From JBBSUX01 sp038234045 (lineage in GTDB: Bacteria; Pseudomonadota; Gammaproteobacteria; Burkholderiales; Burkholderiaceae_C), in contig JBBSUX010000065.1 of the NCBI GenBank assembly GCA_038234045.1, positions 1 through 14,540 of the forward strand: a stretch of DNA of 14,540 nt, given 5' to 3'. A program made the translations under genes and the position numbers. This document shows, piece by piece, positions 1 through 8,596 of this stretch. The stretch's first letter is position 1. Each line of letters starts with the position of its first letter. Under the pieces are notes generated by a model. It was not told the origin of the DNA. It saw nothing but the letters and a program-made list of their open reading frames with translations, and made no database searches.

Positions 1-2327
1 AAGATTTCGCGCGCTGCTGCCATGTCGACACGGCTGTAGGCAACGCGCCGACCGGTGTAGATCACCAGCCCGTAAAGCGTCGCGCGCTGCAGTGCCACCA
101 CCTCAGCGGATTTCTTTTCCCAATGCGGATCGAGCAATTGGCGGCGCAGCAAATGGCCGGCTACCTGCTCGACCCAGCCAGGCTCTATCGCAGCGATCCC
201 GCGCCCGTAGAGCCGGCTGGTTTCGACCAGCTCGGCGCAGACGATCCAGCGACCGGGCTTTTTCGACAAATGCGCACCGGGATGGCGATGAAAGCGGATG
301 CCGCGCGCACCCAGATACTCCGACGATCCGCCGCTTGCCGCGCTGGCATCTTCCGGTCGGAATCCAATGTTGCCAAGCAGGCCCGAAAGCATCGCGCTGT
401 GCAGTGCCTCGTAGCTTGCCGGTTGCGCGTTGAGCGGCCAGTGATGCTCCTGCACCACTGAAAGCAGCTGGGAGTGGATATCACGCCATTCGCGCACGCG
501 CCGGATGTTGATGAAGTTCTGGCGCAGCAATTGTTCGTACTGCCGGTTGCTGAGCTTGTGAGTCGCTGCCGCCGGGTGGGCAGGTTCCGGCGCAGTGGAG
601 ACCGGAATCGTCGCCAGTGGCGCCATCAGGCGCTGCGCAACCGGAAGTACCGCCGCATTCGCGCGCCGGGCTGGCTTGGCGGGCTGCGTCTGCACCGCCA
701 TCTCACGCTGCGTTTTCGCGACGACGCGACCACCGCGTGCATCAGCGAGCCATTGCCATAGCTTCAGATATCCGCTGAACTCACTCTTTTCATCGTCGAA
801 CTTGGCATGCGCCTGGTCGGCCTGCTGTTGCAGCTCCAGCGGCCGATCACGCACATCCTGCACGCTGAGGGCACTGGCGATCACCAGCACTTCCTCGAGC
901 GCTCCGCGCTCACGCGCCTCGAGGATCATGCGACCGATGCGCGGATCGAGCGGAAGCTTGGCAAGCTCACGTCCGATGGGGGTGAGTGCGTTAGCATCGT
1001 CCACGGCGCCGAGCTCCGACAGCAACTGATAGCCATCGGTGATGGCCCGACTAGAGGGCGCCTCAAGGAACGGGAACTGCGCGACATCGCCCAGGTGCAG
1101 CGACTTCATTCGCAGGATGACGCCGGCGAGCGAGCTCCGGAGAATTTCCGGATCGCTAAAACGCGCGCGTCCGTCGAAGTCGTCTTCCGCATAGAGCCGG
1201 ATGCAGATGCCGTCGGCAACGCGCCCACAGCGTCCGGCCCGCTGATTAGCCGCCGCTTGACTGATCGGCTCCACCAACAGCTGCTCGACCTTGCTCCGAA
1301 AGCTGTAACGCTTGACGCGTGCGGTTCCGGAGTCGATCACATATCGAATACCGGGGACCGTCAGCGATGTCTCGGCCACATTGGTGGCCAGCACGATCCG
1401 ACGGCCGGTGTGCGCATCGAAGATGCGTTCCTGCTCAGCTTGCGAAAGTCGTGCGAAAAGGGGCAATACCTCGGCATGGCGCAACAGCGGCTGGTGCGCA
1501 AGATGGCCGCGCAAGTGGTCAGCGGCTTCCCGGATTTCCCGCTCTCCAGGCAGAAAAACAAGAATGTCACCCGTCTGACGCGGATTGCTCCAGAGCTCGT
1601 CGACGGCATTAGAAATGGCGTTGTTGAGCCCGTAGTCGCGCGCCTCCTCGAACGGTCGCCAGCGCTGCTCGACCGGAAAAGTCCGACCGGAAACCGTGAT
1701 GACAGGCGCCGGACCTTTTGCTGAAGCAAAGTGCTTGGCGAAGCGATCCGCATCGATCGTTGCGGAAGTGACGATCACCTTTAGATCCGGCCGGCGCGGC
1801 AGGATTTCGCGCAGATAGCCCAAGAGAAAATCGATGTTCAGGCTGCGCTCGTGCGCTTCGTCAATGATCAGCGTGTCGTAGGCTTTAAGCAGCGGATCGG
1901 TCTGCGTTTCCGCCAGCAGAATGCCGTCTGTCATCAACTTGATGGATGCATCCCGGGAGAGCCGATCCTGGAACCGGATCTTGTAGCCCACCACGTCTCC
2001 GAGCGGCGTTTGCAGCTCTTCCGCAATGCGCTTGGCCACGGTCGAGGCAGCAATCCGTCGTGGCTGGGTATGACCGATCAATCGACCCTGGCCGGGCGGC
2101 GCGTTGAGTTTGCCTCGACCCAGCGCCAAGGCGATTTTCGGTATCTGCGTGGTCTTGCCAGAACCCGTTTCACCCGAGACGATCACTACCTGATGCTGTT
2201 CCAGCGCGACGGAGATCTCGTCGCGCCGCGCGGAAACGGGCAGTAACTCGGGAAATGTGATGGGAAGGGAAGAAGTCAAGAAAACGGTCGGGGATGAAGG
2301 ATGCGTCTGGAGAGCGGGCCGGCACAC
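1..2327 (-). CDS. hrpA: ATP-dependent RNA helicase HrpA (DEAH box), 3' end outside the window
   Basis: HrpA is a cytoplasmic DEAH-box RNA helicase, known in E. coli to act on mRNA and on stalled ribosomes. The minus strand is open from about 2345 to the left edge. In N-to-C order it encodes Walker A GETGSGKTT (2148-2174), the DEAH box (1851-1862), a SAT motif near 1770, and motif VI QRAGRCGR near 1220-1245. The family-typical stretch KLSNRQYEQLLRQNFINIRR lies near 500-560. No frameshift is seen. About 770 codons are present, so roughly the last 500 residues of a usual 1300 are missing. An Ala/Pro-rich linker of about 55 residues (561-725) interrupts the helicase-associated part. The start is uncertain: no ATG lies between the upstream in-frame stop (2346-2348) and Walker A. 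GTG at 2327 and TTG at 2279 are the candidates and neither has a Shine-Dalgarno sequence. The gene is divergent from argA. Confidence 0.93.
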   Translation of the reverse strand, partial: MCRPALQTHPSSPTVFLTSSLPITFPELLPVSARRDEISVALEQHQVVIVSGETGSGKTTQIPKIALALGRGKLNAPPGQGRLIGHTQPRRIAASTVAKRIAEELQTPLGDVVGYKIRFQDRLSRDASIKLMTDGILLAETQTDPLLKAYDTLIIDEAHERSLNIDFLLGYLREILPRRPDLKVIVTSATIDADRFAKHFASAKGPAPVITVSGRTFPVEQRWRPFEEARDYGLNNAISNAVDELWSNPRQTGDILVFLPGEREIREAADHLRGHLAHQPLLRHAEVLPLFARLSQAEQERIFDAHTGRRIVLATNVAETSLTVPGIRYVIDSGTARVKRYSFRSKVEQLLVEPISQAAANQRAGRCGRVADGICIRLYAEDDFDGRARFSDPEILRSSLAGVILRMKSLHLGDVAQFPFLEAPSSRAITDGYQLLSELGAVDDANALTPIGRELAKLPLDPRIGRMILEARERGALEEVLVIASALSVQDVRDRPLELQQQADQAHAKFDDEKSEFSGYLKLWQWLADARGGRVVAKTQREMAVQTQPAKPARRANAAVLPVAQRLMAPLATIPVSTAPEPAHPAAATHKLSNRQYEQLLRQNFINIRRVREWRDIHSQLLSVVQEHHWPLNAQPASYEALHSAMLSGLLGNIGFRPEDASAASGGSSEYLGARGIRFHRHPGAHLSKKPGRWIVCAELVETSRLYGRGIAAIEPGWVEQVAGHLLRRQLLDPHWEKKSAEVVALQRATLYGLVIYTGRRVAYSRVDMAAAREI
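561..725 (-). other. Ala/Pro-rich linker inside HrpA
   Basis: About 55 residues between the conserved KLWQWLADARGGR block and the conserved KLSNRQYEQLL block are rich in Ala, Pro, Thr and Gln. They look like a disordered linker. E. coli HrpA has only a short connection here, as I remember it. The reading frame and codon use continue unchanged through it, so this looks like a length-variable linker and not an insertion element. Confidence 0.6.
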
Positions 2328-2454
2328 CGGCCAAGTCTGAGGTGCTCACACCGCAGGAAAGGCGGCAACGGCAGGCGAAGACTTGTTGGACAATCCCCAA
2401 TTATCCTTTTTCGCCTGCGTACGCGCAGGTGCCACCGTCGTCCGACCTGCGTCC
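2328..2454. promoter_or_regulatory. Divergent hrpA/argA intergenic region
   Basis: These 127 bp separate the two divergent starts and must carry at least the argA promoter. An AT-richer patch at 2391-2411 (containing TTATCC at 2401-2406) is the likeliest -10 area for argA, but I see no convincing -35 partner. No clear ArgR-type palindrome is visible. Two alternative short hairpins sit directly upstream of the argA start and are listed separately. Confidence 0.4.
2414..2451 (+). promoter_or_regulatory. Alternative hairpins in the argA leader
   Basis: Three segments can pair two ways. CCTGCG (2414-2419) pairs with CGCAGG (2424-2429) around a TACG tetraloop. CGCAGGT (2424-2430) can instead pair with ACCTGCG (2445-2451), which ends three bases before the argA ATG. 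The two pairings are mutually exclusive. The second would cover the ribosome entry site. Pairing is read directly from the sequence. A regulatory role is inference, and chance is possible in GC-rich DNA. Confidence 0.3.
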
Positions 2455-3804
2455 ATGTCCACTGTTTTCAACTTTACGTTCGTGCCGTGGTTCCGGTCCG
2501 TGGCGCCCTACATCCATCTGCATCGCGGCAAGACCTTTGTCGTCGCGATGGCGGGTGAAGCCATCGCGGCTGGAAAGCTGCCTGCCATTGCGCAAGACAT
2601 CGCTCTCATCCAGAGCATGGGCGTGAAGGTGGTGCTGATTCACGGCTTTCGCCCGCAGGTCAACGAGCAGCTTGAAGCCAAGGGGCATGCGGCGAGCTAT
2701 TCGCACGGAATTCGCATCACGGACGGTGTGGCACTCGACTGCGCACAGGAGGCCGCCGGTCAACTGCGCTACGAGATCGAGGCCGCATTCAGCCAGGGCC
2801 TGCCGAACACGCCGATGGCGGGCTCGCAGGTTCGCGTTATTTCCGGCAATTTCGTCACGGCGCGACCGGTGGGTATCGTCGATGGCGTGGACTTCAAACA
2901 TTCAGGCCTGGTCCGCAAGGTGGACACCGCCGGCATCTTGCGTTCGCTCGATTTCGGCGCCATGGTGCTGCTGTCGCCGTTCGGCTTTTCTCCCACCGGC
3001 GAGGCTTTCAACCTGACGATGGAAGAAGTTGCCACCCGTGTCGCGGTGGAGCTGCAAGCGGACAAGCTCATCTTTCTGACGGAAGTGCCAGGTGTGGCGA
3101 CTGATGCGGATGCACCGGTGAGTGAGGACAACCCGATCGACACCGAAATTCCCCTGGCGGCGGCGCAAGCCTTGTTGTCACGCCTGCCGGCGGCGCGAAA
3201 ACCCACCGATACGGCTTTCTATCTTCAACATTGCGTAGCTGCCTGCATCGGCGGCGTGGAGCGCAGCCACATCATTCCGGTCTCGACCGACGGCGCCTTG
3301 CTGCTCGAGGTATATGTGCACGACGGCATCGGGACGATGGTGGTTGACGAGAAGCTCGAGGAACTGCGCGAGGCCACCGGAGACGACGTGGGCGGCATCC
3401 TGCAGCTGATCGAGCCATTCGAAAAGGATGGCTCGTTGGTAACGCGCGACCGCACCGAGATTGAGCGCGACGCAGACCACTACACCATCGTTGAACACGA
3501 CGGCGTGATCTTTGCCTGCGCAGCGCTTTATCCGTATCCGGACGCGCGCACCGGAGAAATGGCAGCGCTGACAGTTTCACCGCAAAGCCAGGGTCAGGGC
3601 GACGGCGAAAAGGTGCTGCGCCGTATCGAGCAACGGGCTCGCGCCATGGGGTTGACCAGCATCTTCGTCCTAACGACCCGCACCATGCACTGGTTCCTGA
3701 AGCGCGGATTCAAGTCCGTCGACCCGGAGTGGCTGCCTGAAGCCCGCAAGCGCAAATACAACTGGGATCGCAAGAGCCAGGTATTGGTCAAGAAGCTGAT
3801 GTAA
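2455..3804 (+). CDS. argA: N-acetylglutamate synthase (ArgA)
   Basis: The enzyme transfers acetyl from acetyl-CoA to glutamate, the first step of arginine synthesis, in the cytoplasm. The 449-residue product shows both family domains. Residues about 15-285 form an amino-acid-kinase fold (KTFVVAMAGEAI, then VVLIHGFRPQVN near residue 60, and later LIFLTEVPGV). A C-terminal GNAT acetyltransferase follows, with an acetyl-CoA loop-like SQGQGDG and the late stretch MHWFLKRGF. The length fits classical bifunctional-fold ArgA. ATG 2455 was chosen because the protein then begins shortly before the conserved RSVAPYIHLHRGKTF segment. The same frame extends to an upstream TTG at 2383, but those 24 extra residues resemble nothing in the family. 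There is no strong Shine-Dalgarno. Feedback inhibition by arginine is the family norm. The gene converges on dsbB with 53 bp between stops. Confidence 0.95.
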   Translation: MSTVFNFTFVPWFRSVAPYIHLHRGKTFVVAMAGEAIAAGKLPAIAQDIALIQSMGVKVVLIHGFRPQVNEQLEAKGHAASYSHGIRITDGVALDCAQEAAGQLRYEIEAAFSQGLPNTPMAGSQVRVISGNFVTARPVGIVDGVDFKHSGLVRKVDTAGILRSLDFGAMVLLSPFGFSPTGEAFNLTMEEVATRVAVELQADKLIFLTEVPGVATDADAPVSEDNPIDTEIPLAAAQALLSRLPAARKPTDTAFYLQHCVAACIGGVERSHIIPVSTDGALLLEVYVHDGIGTMVVDEKLEELREATGDDVGGILQLIEPFEKDGSLVTRDRTEIERDADHYTIVEHDGVIFACAALYPYPDARTGEMAALTVSPQSQGQGDGEKVLRRIEQRARAMGLTSIFVLTTRTMHWFLKRGFKSVDPEWLPEARKRKYNWDRKSQVLVKKLM

Positions 3805-3857
3805 GGCGGCAAGGCCGCATTCCAGAATCAGCAGCCCTCAACAGACCTCGGCGGAAT

Positions 3858-4376
3858 TCAAGCGGTCCCGAGCGCCTCAGTCCGACGACGTGCAAAAAGT
3901 GCGGCGAGCAGGATCAGTGCCAGCCCGACAAAGGCAACAAACGACCAGTTGGCCAATGAACCGCCGAGCAAGGTCCAGTCGATCGCAGTGCAATCTCCGC
4001 TGCCACGGAAAATCATCGGCAGCGCACGCTTCAACGGGAAGGTTTCGATCATCCCGTAAAGGTCACGACTGCAGGATGCGAATTCCGGCGGATACCACTG
4101 AAGCCAGCTCTGACGCGCAGCAACGAAGGCTCCGAACCCCGAAAAAAGAACGCCGAGAATGGTGAGGAAGAGCCGCGACGCTCTCCCGCGAAGCGCGGAC
4201 CCAATCCCGGCGACGATGGCAACAAGGATCAGCGCGTAGCGCTGGACGATGCACATCGGGCACGGGTTGAGCCCGACCACATGCTGCAAGTACAAGCCGA
4301 ATGCCAGCATCGCAACGCAAGCAGCACATACCGCCAATAAAACACGACGCGGATGCATCTGAAAAACGGTCCACAC
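3858..4376 (-). CDS. dsbB: Disulfide bond formation protein B (DsbB)
   Basis: DsbB is an inner-membrane protein that re-oxidises periplasmic DsbA and passes the electrons to quinone. The 172-residue product has four hydrophobic segments (about 12-30, 44-62, 69-87, 144-162). Both catalytic cysteine pairs are present: CPMC at residues 39-42 in the first periplasmic loop, and Cys102 with Cys129 in the second. An Arg (R46) follows the first pair in the conserved CxxCxxQR context. GTG 4376 was chosen because AGGAGG (4386-4391) sits nine bases upstream. ATG 4358 also fits but lacks a ribosome site, and GTG 4403 lies upstream of the AGGAGG. The gene follows the cysA stop by 34 bp with no visible terminator, so co-transcription with the sulfate importer is likely. 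Confidence 0.93.
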   Translation of the reverse strand: MWTVFQMHPRRVLLAVCAACVAMLAFGLYLQHVVGLNPCPMCIVQRYALILVAIVAGIGSALRGRASRLFLTILGVLFSGFGAFVAARQSWLQWYPPEFASCSRDLYGMIETFPLKRALPMIFRGSGDCTAIDWTLLGGSLANWSFVAFVGLALILLAALFARRRTEALGTA

Positions 4377-4383
4377 AATCAAA

Positions 4384-4391
4384 CTCCTCCT
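4384..4391 (-). promoter_or_regulatory. Strong Shine-Dalgarno of dsbB
   Basis: On the minus strand this reads AGGAGGAG. It is the strongest ribosome site near dsbB. It lies 7-9 bases before GTG 4376 and so argues for that start over ATG 4358 or GTG 4403. Confidence 0.75.
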
Positions 4392-4410
4392 GTTGGAACC
4401 CACGCTTGAG

Positions 4411-5583
4411 TTAACGGCTGGGTAATGGTTCCGCTGTAGAAGCCCGGCTTGATGAACCGGGCCCTTGATCGACCACCGAGTTGTTCACGAAAACGCGGGC
4501 TCGGCGTGGCGTCACGACGACGGTATCGCCCTCTGATAATTCCAGCGCCCGGTATTGACTTGCCGGCATGTGAGCTTCGATCAGGCCACCTGCTCCCCCG
4601 CCAATCGATTCGCCATCCCTGGGCACGAGTTCCAGACGGGCCATCGGCCCGACCACGATTGCACGCTCCAGCGTCGCGACAATACCTCGCTGCCGACCCA
4701 TGGCATCCTGTTCGGAACCAGAAGTCCAGCGTGTCACCTCCAAGTCGTGCGGCCGCACGTACGCTGAGGCAGGCAAGTCACGGACATCGGCGTGCTCAGG
4801 AGCATCGAGGCGCATGCCTTCGATCAGGACTTCTCCCTGATCGGCCCGGCCATGGAACAGATTCACATCCCCCAGGAAGCCGTATACGAACGGGCTAGCA
4901 GGATGGTCCCAGACCTGTTGCGGCGAACCGCTTTGCTCGATCCGGCCCTGGTTCATCAACACTACGCGGTCGGACACCTCTAGCGCCTCTTCCTGGTCAT
5001 GCGTGACGAAGATGCTTGTCACATGCAGTTCGTCATGCAAGCGGCGCAACCACCGGCGCAGCTCCTTGCGCACCTTAGCGTCCAGAGCGCCGAACGGCTC
5101 ATCGAGTAGCAAGACTTTGGGCTCCACCGCAAGCGCCCGCGCCAGCGCGATGCGCTGCCGCTGCCCCCCCGAAAGCTGTGCCGGGTGACGATCTGCCAGC
5201 CAATCGAGCTGCACCAGATTCAGGAGCTCGTGCACCTTTTCCTTGATGGCGATGTCCGACGGGCGCTGAGCCCGTGGTTTCACCCGCAAACCGAATGCGA
5301 CGTTCTCGAAAACCGTCATGTGCCTGAACAGCGCATAGTGTTGAAACACGAATCCGACGTTGCGCTCCCGCACATGCACATCGGTGGTATCGGCACCTGA
5401 GAAGAGAATGCTGCCTCTATCGGCCGATTCGAGCCCGGCAATGATGCGCAACAAGGTGGTCTTGCCGCAACCGGAAGGCCCCAGCAGCGCGAGCAGCTCG
5501 CCCGATGCGATGTCCAGGTTGATGTCACGCAGCGCGTGGAAATCGCCGAACTGTTTGCTGACGTTGCGAATTTCGATGCTCAT
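4411..5583 (-). CDS. cysA: Sulfate/thiosulfate ABC transporter ATP-binding protein (CysA)
   Basis: CysA is the ATPase subunit that powers sulfate and thiosulfate import through CysT/CysW. The 390-residue protein has a full ABC domain: Walker A GPSGCGKT (35-42), Q-loop Gln81, signature LSGGQ (137-141), Walker B VLLLDEP (157-163) and H-loop His195. The signature is followed by the family-typical [12 protein letters not shown]-terminal extension from about residue 240, with YVRPHDLEV, is the regulatory (TOBE-like) domain usual in CysA. The length is slightly long for the family because of a Ser/Gly-rich tail. It starts 16 bp after the cysW stop and is the last transport gene of the operon. In many related bacteria cysB follows here; in this window dsbB follows instead. 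Confidence 0.95.
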   Translation of the reverse strand: MSIEIRNVSKQFGDFHALRDINLDIASGELLALLGPSGCGKTTLLRIIAGLESADRGSILFSGADTTDVHVRERNVGFVFQHYALFRHMTVFENVAFGLRVKPRAQRPSDIAIKEKVHELLNLVQLDWLADRHPAQLSGGQRQRIALARALAVEPKVLLLDEPFGALDAKVRKELRRWLRRLHDELHVTSIFVTHDQEEALEVSDRVVLMNQGRIEQSGSPQQVWDHPASPFVYGFLGDVNLFHGRADQGEVLIEGMRLDAPEHADVRDLPASAYVRPHDLEVTRWTSGSEQDAMGRQRGIVATLERAIVVGPMARLELVPRDGESIGGGAGGLIEAHMPASQYRALELSEGDTVVVTPRRARVFVNNSVVDQGPGSSSRASTAEPLPSR

Positions 5584-5599
5584 GATTTACTCGTTTCGA

Positions 5600-6544
5600 C
5601 TAACGCAGCGACACCGCTAAGGGGACGCCACCGATAACGCCAGTCATTGCTTGAGGTGCCTCCGGGGGCAAAGTGGCAATCCTGAGCATCTCCCGATCGT
5701 GCCGCCACTCGACCACCGACTTGATGACAAGCGTCACCAGCGCAAGAATCGCCAGCAATGAAGCCACCGCGAACGCTGCTACCGACTGGTATTCGTTGTA
5801 CAGAATTTCCACATGCAGTGGCAAGGTGTTGGTCTGACCGCGTATGTGCCCGGACACCACCGATACGGCACCGAATTCGCCCATGGCGCGCGCGTTGCAA
5901 AGGATCACCCCGTACATCAATCCCCACTTGATGTTGGGTAGAGTGACGTACCAGAAGGTCTGCCAGCCGGAGGCGCCCAGCACGATGGCGGCTTGCTCCT
6001 CGTCGCTTCCCTGTGCTTGCATCAGCGGAATCAACTCGCGCGCTATGAATGGAAAAGTCACGAAGACGGTCGCCAACACGATGCCAGGTACAGCGAAGAT
6101 GATCTTGATGTTGTGGGCTGCCAGCCAGGGACCAAACCATCCCTGGGCGCCGAAGATGAGCACATACATCAAACCCGCCACCACCGGCGATACGGAGAAT
6201 GGCAGATCGACCATCGTGGTGAGGAAAGACTTACCGCGAAATTCATACTTCGCGATCGCCCATGCAGCAGCTACACCGAACACCAGATTCAGAGGAACCG
6301 CGATTGCGGCAGTGAGCACAGTAAGACGGATTGCCGACCAGGCGTCAGGCTCTTTGAGTGCTTCGACGTACGCACCGACGCCCTTGCGCAGCGCTTCGGT
6401 GAAGACTGCTGCCAGCGGCAGAACGAGGAACAGCAGCACGAATAGCAATGCCACACCGATCAGGCCGGCGCGTGCCCACACGGACTGACGCACACCCGCA
6501 GGTCCAGACCCCCTCTTTTGATTTGAAGTGGTGGTTGCGCTCAT
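5600..6544 (-). CDS. cysW: Sulfate/thiosulfate ABC transporter permease (CysW)
   Basis: This is one of the two inner-membrane channel subunits of the sulfate importer. The 314-residue protein has about six hydrophobic spans, the first at about 26-48. The ABC-permease EAA loop that docks on CysA is seen as [11 protein letters not shown] (182-192), followed by [15 protein letters not shown], typical of CysW. ATG 6544 was chosen because it forms an ATGA overlap with the cysT stop (6541-6543), a hallmark of translational coupling. An upstream in-frame start at 6574 would add ten residues inside cysT and is less likely. Confidence 0.95.
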   Translation of the reverse strand: MSATTTSNQKRGSGPAGVRQSVWARAGLIGVALLFVLLFLVLPLAAVFTEALRKGVGAYVEALKEPDAWSAIRLTVLTAAIAVPLNLVFGVAAAWAIAKYEFRGKSFLTTMVDLPFSVSPVVAGLMYVLIFGAQGWFGPWLAAHNIKIIFAVPGIVLATVFVTFPFIARELIPLMQAQGSDEEQAAIVLGASGWQTFWYVTLPNIKWGLMYGVILCNARAMGEFGAVSVVSGHIRGQTNTLPLHVEILYNEYQSVAAFAVASLLAILALVTLVIKSVVEWRHDREMLRIATLPPEAPQAMTGVIGGVPLAVSLR

Positions 6545-7425
6545 GTGGGCATCCCTGAGCGGCGACGTTGCCACGCTTGCAGCGCGTTAATCAGCAGCAG
6601 CAGAATGAAGGAAAAAACCAGCATCACGACCGCAACGGCGGTGGCCCCTGCATAGTCGTATTGCTCGAGTTTGCCGATGATGACGAGTGGGGTAATCTCC
6701 GAAACCATGGGCATGTTGCCGGCAATAAAGATCACCGATCCGTATTCGCCGATCGCCCGTGCAAACGCCATGGCAAAGCCGGTCAGCAGCGCCGGCATGA
6801 TCGACGGAAGTATTACTCTCGTGAAGGTCTGGAGGCGTGTAGCCCCAAGACTGAGCGCGGCTTCCTCGAGCTCCTTTTCGGCGTCTTCAAGTACCGGCTG
6901 GACCGTGCGGACGACGAACGGCAGACCCACAAAAATCAGCGCAACCACGACCCCCGCGGGAGTGAAGGCAATCTTGATGCCAAGCGGCTCGAGGTATTGC
7001 CCGATCCAGCCGTTCCCGGCCAATATGGCAGTCAGCGATATACCGGCTACCGCTGTCGGTAGTGCAAAGGGAAGATCAATCATCGCGTCGACGAATTTGC
7101 GACCCGGAAATCGGTATCGAACCAATACCCAAGCGAGGAGGAGCCCAAAAACCAGATTCACCAACGCTGCCAGGAAGGCCGCACCAAAGGTAAGCCGGTA
7201 GGAGGCCAAGACGCGCGGTGATGTCACAGCCGCCCAAAACTGCTCTCCTGATTCGCCGAACGCGTTCACCACCAGTGCCGACAACGGAACCAGCACGATC
7301 AGGCTAAGGTAGAAAAGCGTATAGCCGAGCGTGAGGTTGAAGCCCGGCAACACCCGGTGCTTACGTCCCGAATTTTTTGAAGCCGCCGGGCCGCGCCCTA
7401 CGGCCACAGAAGCCACCTCGACCAT
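6541..7425 (-). CDS. cysT: Sulfate/thiosulfate ABC transporter permease (CysT/CysU)
   Basis: This is the partner channel subunit of CysW. The 294-residue protein has about six hydrophobic spans, a family-typical [19 protein letters not shown] segment (111-129), the EAA loop EEAALSLGA (187-195), and [16 protein letters not shown] after it. Its ATG abuts the sbp stop codon (TAAATG, 7423-7428), and its stop overlaps the cysW start by four bases, so translation of the three genes is probably coupled. The first 28 residues are polar and basic and precede the first membrane span. Confidence 0.95.
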   Translation of the reverse strand: MVEVASVAVGRGPAASKNSGRKHRVLPGFNLTLGYTLFYLSLIVLVPLSALVVNAFGESGEQFWAAVTSPRVLASYRLTFGAAFLAALVNLVFGLLLAWVLVRYRFPGRKFVDAMIDLPFALPTAVAGISLTAILAGNGWIGQYLEPLGIKIAFTPAGVVVALIFVGLPFVVRTVQPVLEDAEKELEEAALSLGATRLQTFTRVILPSIMPALLTGFAMAFARAIGEYGSVIFIAGNMPMVSEITPLVIIGKLEQYDYAGATAVAVVMLVFSFILLLLINALQAWQRRRSGMPT

Positions 7426-8424
7426 TTACTTGCCTGGGGTGTAAATCTTGTCGAATTGCCTGCCGTCATTGAAGTGCACCTTCTGCGCTTGCCCCAGGCT
7501 GCCGAAGCAATCCTGCACGGTGAACAGGTCAATGGGTTTGAAGAGATCGGCGTGCTCTTTCAGAATTGCCGGCGAACGTGGCCGCAGAGCATGCTTGGCC
7601 GCGATCTCCTGCGCCTCATCGGAATAGAGGTAATCGAGGTAGGCCTTGGCAAGTGCTTCAGTGTGCTTCTTCTCAACCGTACGCTCGACCACCGCGACCG
7701 GGTTCTCCACGAGGATACTCACGGACGGATAAACCACGTCAACCTTGCCTTCGCCGAATTCCCGATTGATCGAGATCACCTCCGACTCGAATGTCACGAG
7801 TACATCGCCGATATTGCGTTGCAGGAAAGCACTCGTGGCGGCACGTCCACCCGTCGCAAGGATCGGCACGTTCTTGTAGAACTTGGTGAGGAATTGCACC
7901 GCATCCGCATCTGTGCCACCCTTCTTCTTCACATAGCCCCATGCACCCAGATAGGCGTATCGACCATTGCCGCCGGTCTTGGGATTTACCACAATCACCT
8001 GCACACCCGGCTTGATCAAATCGTCCCAGTCCTTGATGTGCTTCGGATTTCCCTTGCGGGTCAGGAACAGCATCGTCGAAGTGGTCGGCGACGCGTTGTC
8101 CGGAAATTTCTTCGCCCAGTCTTTTGCAACCACGCCGCGATCTGCAAGAAAGTCGATGTCTGTGGAGGTGTTCATCGTCACCACGTCCGCATCGAGACCA
8201 TCGGCGACAGCACGTGCCTGGGCACTGGACCCAGCATGGGCGTTATCCACCTTCACGTCCTTGCCCGTCACCTTCTTGTAATGGGCAACAAACGCAGGGT
8301 TGTAGTCCTTATAAAACTCGCGTGCGACGTCGTAGGAAGCATTCAGCAAAGTAGTCTGGGCACCGGCGACAGCAGTCGCACCCAGTGCGACGACCGCGAT
8401 AAACGATTTGATCGAAAATTTCAT
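7426..8424 (-). CDS. sbp: Periplasmic sulfate/thiosulfate-binding protein (Sbp/CysP family)
   Basis: This is the periplasmic receptor that captures sulfate or thiosulfate and delivers it to CysT/CysW. The 332-residue precursor starts with a clear signal peptide (MKFSIKSF, a hydrophobic Ala/Val core, probable cleavage after AGA near residue 22). The mature part opens with TTLLNASYDVAREFYKDYN and contains DADVVTMNTSTDID, NPKTGGNGRYAYLGAWGY and GDVLVTFESEV, all standard for the Sbp/CysP family. Sulfate versus thiosulfate preference cannot be told from the sequence by eye. ATG 8424 was chosen because it places the signal peptide at the N terminus; the frame extends upstream without family resemblance. 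No strong Shine-Dalgarno is seen. First gene of the sbp-cysT-cysW-cysA unit. Confidence 0.94.
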   Translation of the reverse strand: MKFSIKSFIAVVALGATAVAGAQTTLLNASYDVAREFYKDYNPAFVAHYKKVTGKDVKVDNAHAGSSAQARAVADGLDADVVTMNTSTDIDFLADRGVVAKDWAKKFPDNASPTTSTMLFLTRKGNPKHIKDWDDLIKPGVQVIVVNPKTGGNGRYAYLGAWGYVKKKGGTDADAVQFLTKFYKNVPILATGGRAATSAFLQRNIGDVLVTFESEVISINREFGEGKVDVVYPSVSILVENPVAVVERTVEKKHTEALAKAYLDYLYSDEAQEIAAKHALRPRSPAILKEHADLFKPIDLFTVQDCFGSLGQAQKVHFNDGRQFDKIYTPGK

Positions 8425-8596
8425 GAGATGAGTTGCCGACACTAGCCAGCTGAATCTTGAAGAGAAAGAAATCTGCGTTGCTGAACAGCGCGCACAAACG
8501 CAAACCCGCCAAACCGGATCGGTCCGACGAGTAGCATGTACAGGACGGAGCAAACCGAAGCCCTCAAAGGCTTCTCTGCCGCAACATCCAGTAGAC
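8425..8596 (-). promoter_or_regulatory. Upstream region of the sulfate-import operon
   Basis: These 172 bp lie between the peroxiredoxin stop and the sbp start and should contain the operon promoter. Such operons are usually activated by CysB under sulfur limitation, but I cannot identify a CysB site or a convincing -35/-10 pair. A short inverted repeat, GAAGCC/GGCTTC at 8557-8574, is the only structure noted. It lacks a good U-run. Confidence 0.35.

Noticed and set aside
807..1724. Plus-strand open frame of 305 codons opposite hrpA
   Set aside because: The minus-strand hrpA frame is continuous here with helicase motifs, so this is an antisense shadow.
7456..8445. Plus-strand open frame of 329 codons opposite sbp
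   Set aside because: It mirrors sbp codon structure and has no recognisable domain; treated as a shadow.
8557..8574. GAAGCC/GGCTTC inverted repeat as a terminator of the peroxiredoxin gene
   Set aside because: There are only six pairs and no U-run on either side. It is too weak to call.
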